Source: Nepenthes gracilis (lineage: Eukaryota > Streptophyta > Magnoliopsida > Caryophyllales > Nepenthaceae). Taken from it: a stretch of DNA of 64,000 nucleotides. The stretch covers positions 6,100,501 to 6,164,500 of the forward strand of contig BSYO01000013.1 of the NCBI GenBank assembly GCA_033239525.1, given 5' to 3'. The notes beneath the pieces were generated by a model that had not been told where the DNA came from, did no database searches, and worked only from the letters and a program-made list of their open reading frames with translations. This document shows positions 62,101 through 64,000 of the stretch, in pieces (position 1 is the first letter of the stretch; the number at the start of each line of letters is the position of its first letter). The position numbers and the translations under genes were made by a program.

Positions 62101-62759
62101 GTGAGTATGGTATTTGTTTAGATAATGATGGCGTCAGTTGTATTTCAGTTCTTTTGGATTGGATCTGTTTTGGGCAATATTTTAGATATTAGAGTCAACT
62201 GAGTGGGGGTCTTTGGACTGTGTAATACAAATTGTTGGATTTATTTCATTATATAGATGAGTTGGTGTTATTGTTAGCTATCTCCCTTATGATATTTGGG
62301 TCATATGATTTATTTGTCTTGTCAAACTCGATTTTAAGATTTGATTTATATTATTTTTAGGCTTGGTATGGGTTTGTGACATCCTCCTCAAACTCAACTA
62401 GTTAAGGTAAAGATCAATTTGAGTTTAAAAAATTAGATTATGAAAGTGTCCTATTGTATGAGACATAGTAAAAATGTCAGTGAAATTTTCAGACGATGAT
62501 ATGTAGTGAAATTGCGTATTGTCTTGCCAGATGTGTTGATAATTAAAAAGACAGCCATTTTTCGACGTGTTTGGTATGCTCATAGGGCAAGATGTTCAAC
62601 TTCCGTACTTGGGTGTTTTACGACGAATTATTTTTTACGCTTGCATGAAAGATGACATGATAAAAGATATGAAAACTATTGGACAAAGGATCGTAACACT
62701 GGTATTCTTAATGTTCAGTACCAGCATTAATAAAGTAATATAAATGAGTTTGATGTTCT
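62101..62759. other. Unassigned sequence, possibly internal to the preceding repeat
   Basis: Contains 'tgtgacatcctcctcaaact' at about 62376, similar in style to the start of some chromovirus LTRs. No frame recognised. Confidence 0.3.
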
Positions 62760-63250
62760 AATTTATTTCATTAGTAGATTGAAAGAGAACAGCATAAGCA
62801 AATCTAAAAATACAAAGAATATCATATTGACATGATGTATCAAAAAGATACTCGTATAGGATCTGATTCTAAATAGTTGAGAGTGCAAGATGATTGATAG
62901 TATAAGTTGCAATGATGATAGCTTCACTCCAAAGTTCTTCTGAAGGATAAGTTGAGTTGAGAAGAGAATAGATACTATCAATAACATAACAAAGCTTTCG
63001 TTCAAAAATGACAATTTTATTGGGAGGTATTTTGGTAAGGTTTTTAGTATATAGTACTATGTGATTTGATTGTATCAAGGAATGATGACCGATAATATTC
63101 TTTAGCATTGTTAAATCTAAGGATTTTGTTTCTTTTTAAAAATCGAGTATATACTATATTATAAAATTTTTGATATATTTTTTGCAAATCATATTGACAA
63201 TATAAAAAACTATATACATATTTGACAAGAAAAGTTATTAATAAATACAA
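62760..63250 (-). mobile_element. Ty1/Copia integrase remnant
   Basis: On the - strand, frame 63044-63250 reads VYSFLYCQYDL...TRFLKRNKILRFNNAKEY, and 62869-63108 continues ERKLCYVIDSIYSLL and SEELWSEAIIIATYTINHL. These are the Copia integrase core (IKILRSDNAKEY) and the following 'ERK.R...DxARSLL.....P..LWGEA..TA.Y..NR' segment. Frame changes lie between the pieces. The remaining domains are absent or too eroded to see. Confidence 0.72.
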
Positions 63251-64000
63251 AATAAAATATTTTGATTCCTTTTAATAGCTATAGGTACAGGATTCAAAAT
63301 GTCAAAATAAATAAAATTGAAAGTAGCATGGGAAATAAATTCACAAAAATTAAATGTAAACCTTTGTGATTATTAAATTGATAAGTCATACAATCATAAG
63401 ATTTATTATTAAGAGTTCTTGAGTGATCCACAAATACTAATAATTTAACTTTTGAGCTTGATATATGACCAAGGTGAGAATACTATAGAAGACTAGATTT
63501 GACTAATTTAAAGTGCAAATCAACAGTGCAGGAAAAGATGAGTTGGAATATGGAGTATATTAAGTTTAAATAGGCATCCAACTTTATCTCTTGCCCCATT
63601 TAGTTGTTCTGTTTGTGGGTCTTGTATATCATGATCAAATGAAAAAAGTGATATTTTAAATTGAGATTACATAATTATTTTATAAATAATAGCAAATAAG
63701 ATGATAAAAGTATAAGATATGTATTTGTAATTGAGCATAAATGTGTAGAAATGGAGTTAATATGACTGATATATATATATATGAGATTTATTGTCTATAT
63801 TTAGTGAATCAAAAATTTTAATCTTAAAAGTGAACTGATTTTGGTTAAAAGTCATCTGATTATAATATATATATGAATCTATTTTTGAAATTTTATTTAC
63901 TTTAGTACGTTACTTCCTAAAGATATAAAAAAAATTTAAATCATTTTTATTTTTTTTTCTTATGAATAATTCTTTCGACTCCTATAGAGGTGCCGTTGAT
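63251..64000. other. Sequence upstream of the integrase remnant
   Basis: May hold eroded pre-integrase sequence on the - strand. I could not identify motifs. AT-rich to the window end. Confidence 0.3.

Overview
This is an AT-rich nuclear window from a flowering plant. The genes are intron-rich with GT-AG junctions, and three plant gene families can be recognised, all on the + strand: the 3' part of a cyclic nucleotide-gated channel gene (CNGC, 1675-7023), a GLUTAMINE DUMPER (GDU) gene broken by a retrotransposon (23605-29334), and a complete 14-exon CBL-interacting protein kinase closest to CIPK21 (48838-51903). The species cannot be named from the sequence.

Layout. 1-178 is the end of an LTR. 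1675-7023 holds the last three CNGC exons; their introns carry three separate tandem duplications and an RTE/LINE reverse-transcriptase remnant. 7024-20292 is gene-poor, with one MITE-like inverted repeat (about 9570-9765) and a repeat-family copy (about 15050-16460). 20293-21252 is a solo LTR with a perfect 5-bp target duplication. 23605-29334 is the GDU gene with a degenerate 5.3-kb Copia element inserted between its membrane segment and its VIMAG segment. 29545-30242 is a second solo LTR of another family, also with a perfect target duplication. 31090-31930 is LINE debris on the - strand. 32125-41072 is AT-rich, with a degenerate direct-repeat pair, a Ty3-like LTR and one unexplained GC-richer ORF. 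41073-45519 is a near-complete LTR element on the - strand that encodes only Gag. About 46545-46880 looks like nuclear mitochondrial DNA carrying a decayed trnS(GCU). 47842-48064 is a MITE in the CIPK21 upstream region. 56490-59183 is a truncated Ty3/gypsy element (LTR, gag, protease) on the - strand. 60480-62100 is a second, oppositely oriented copy of the 15-kb repeat family. 62760-63250 is a Copia integrase remnant on the - strand.

How the genes relate. CNGC (Ca2+ entry) and CIPK21 (a kinase activated by CBL Ca2+ sensors) both belong to Ca2+ signalling, but nothing here shows that they are co-regulated. The most notable points are the Gag-only retrotransposon with intact boundaries, the GDU gene split exactly between its two conserved segments, the mitochondrial tRNA fossil, and two splicing features in CIPK21: a GC-AG intron and a stop-free 72-nt intron just before the NAF motif. 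No new type of biological system was found.
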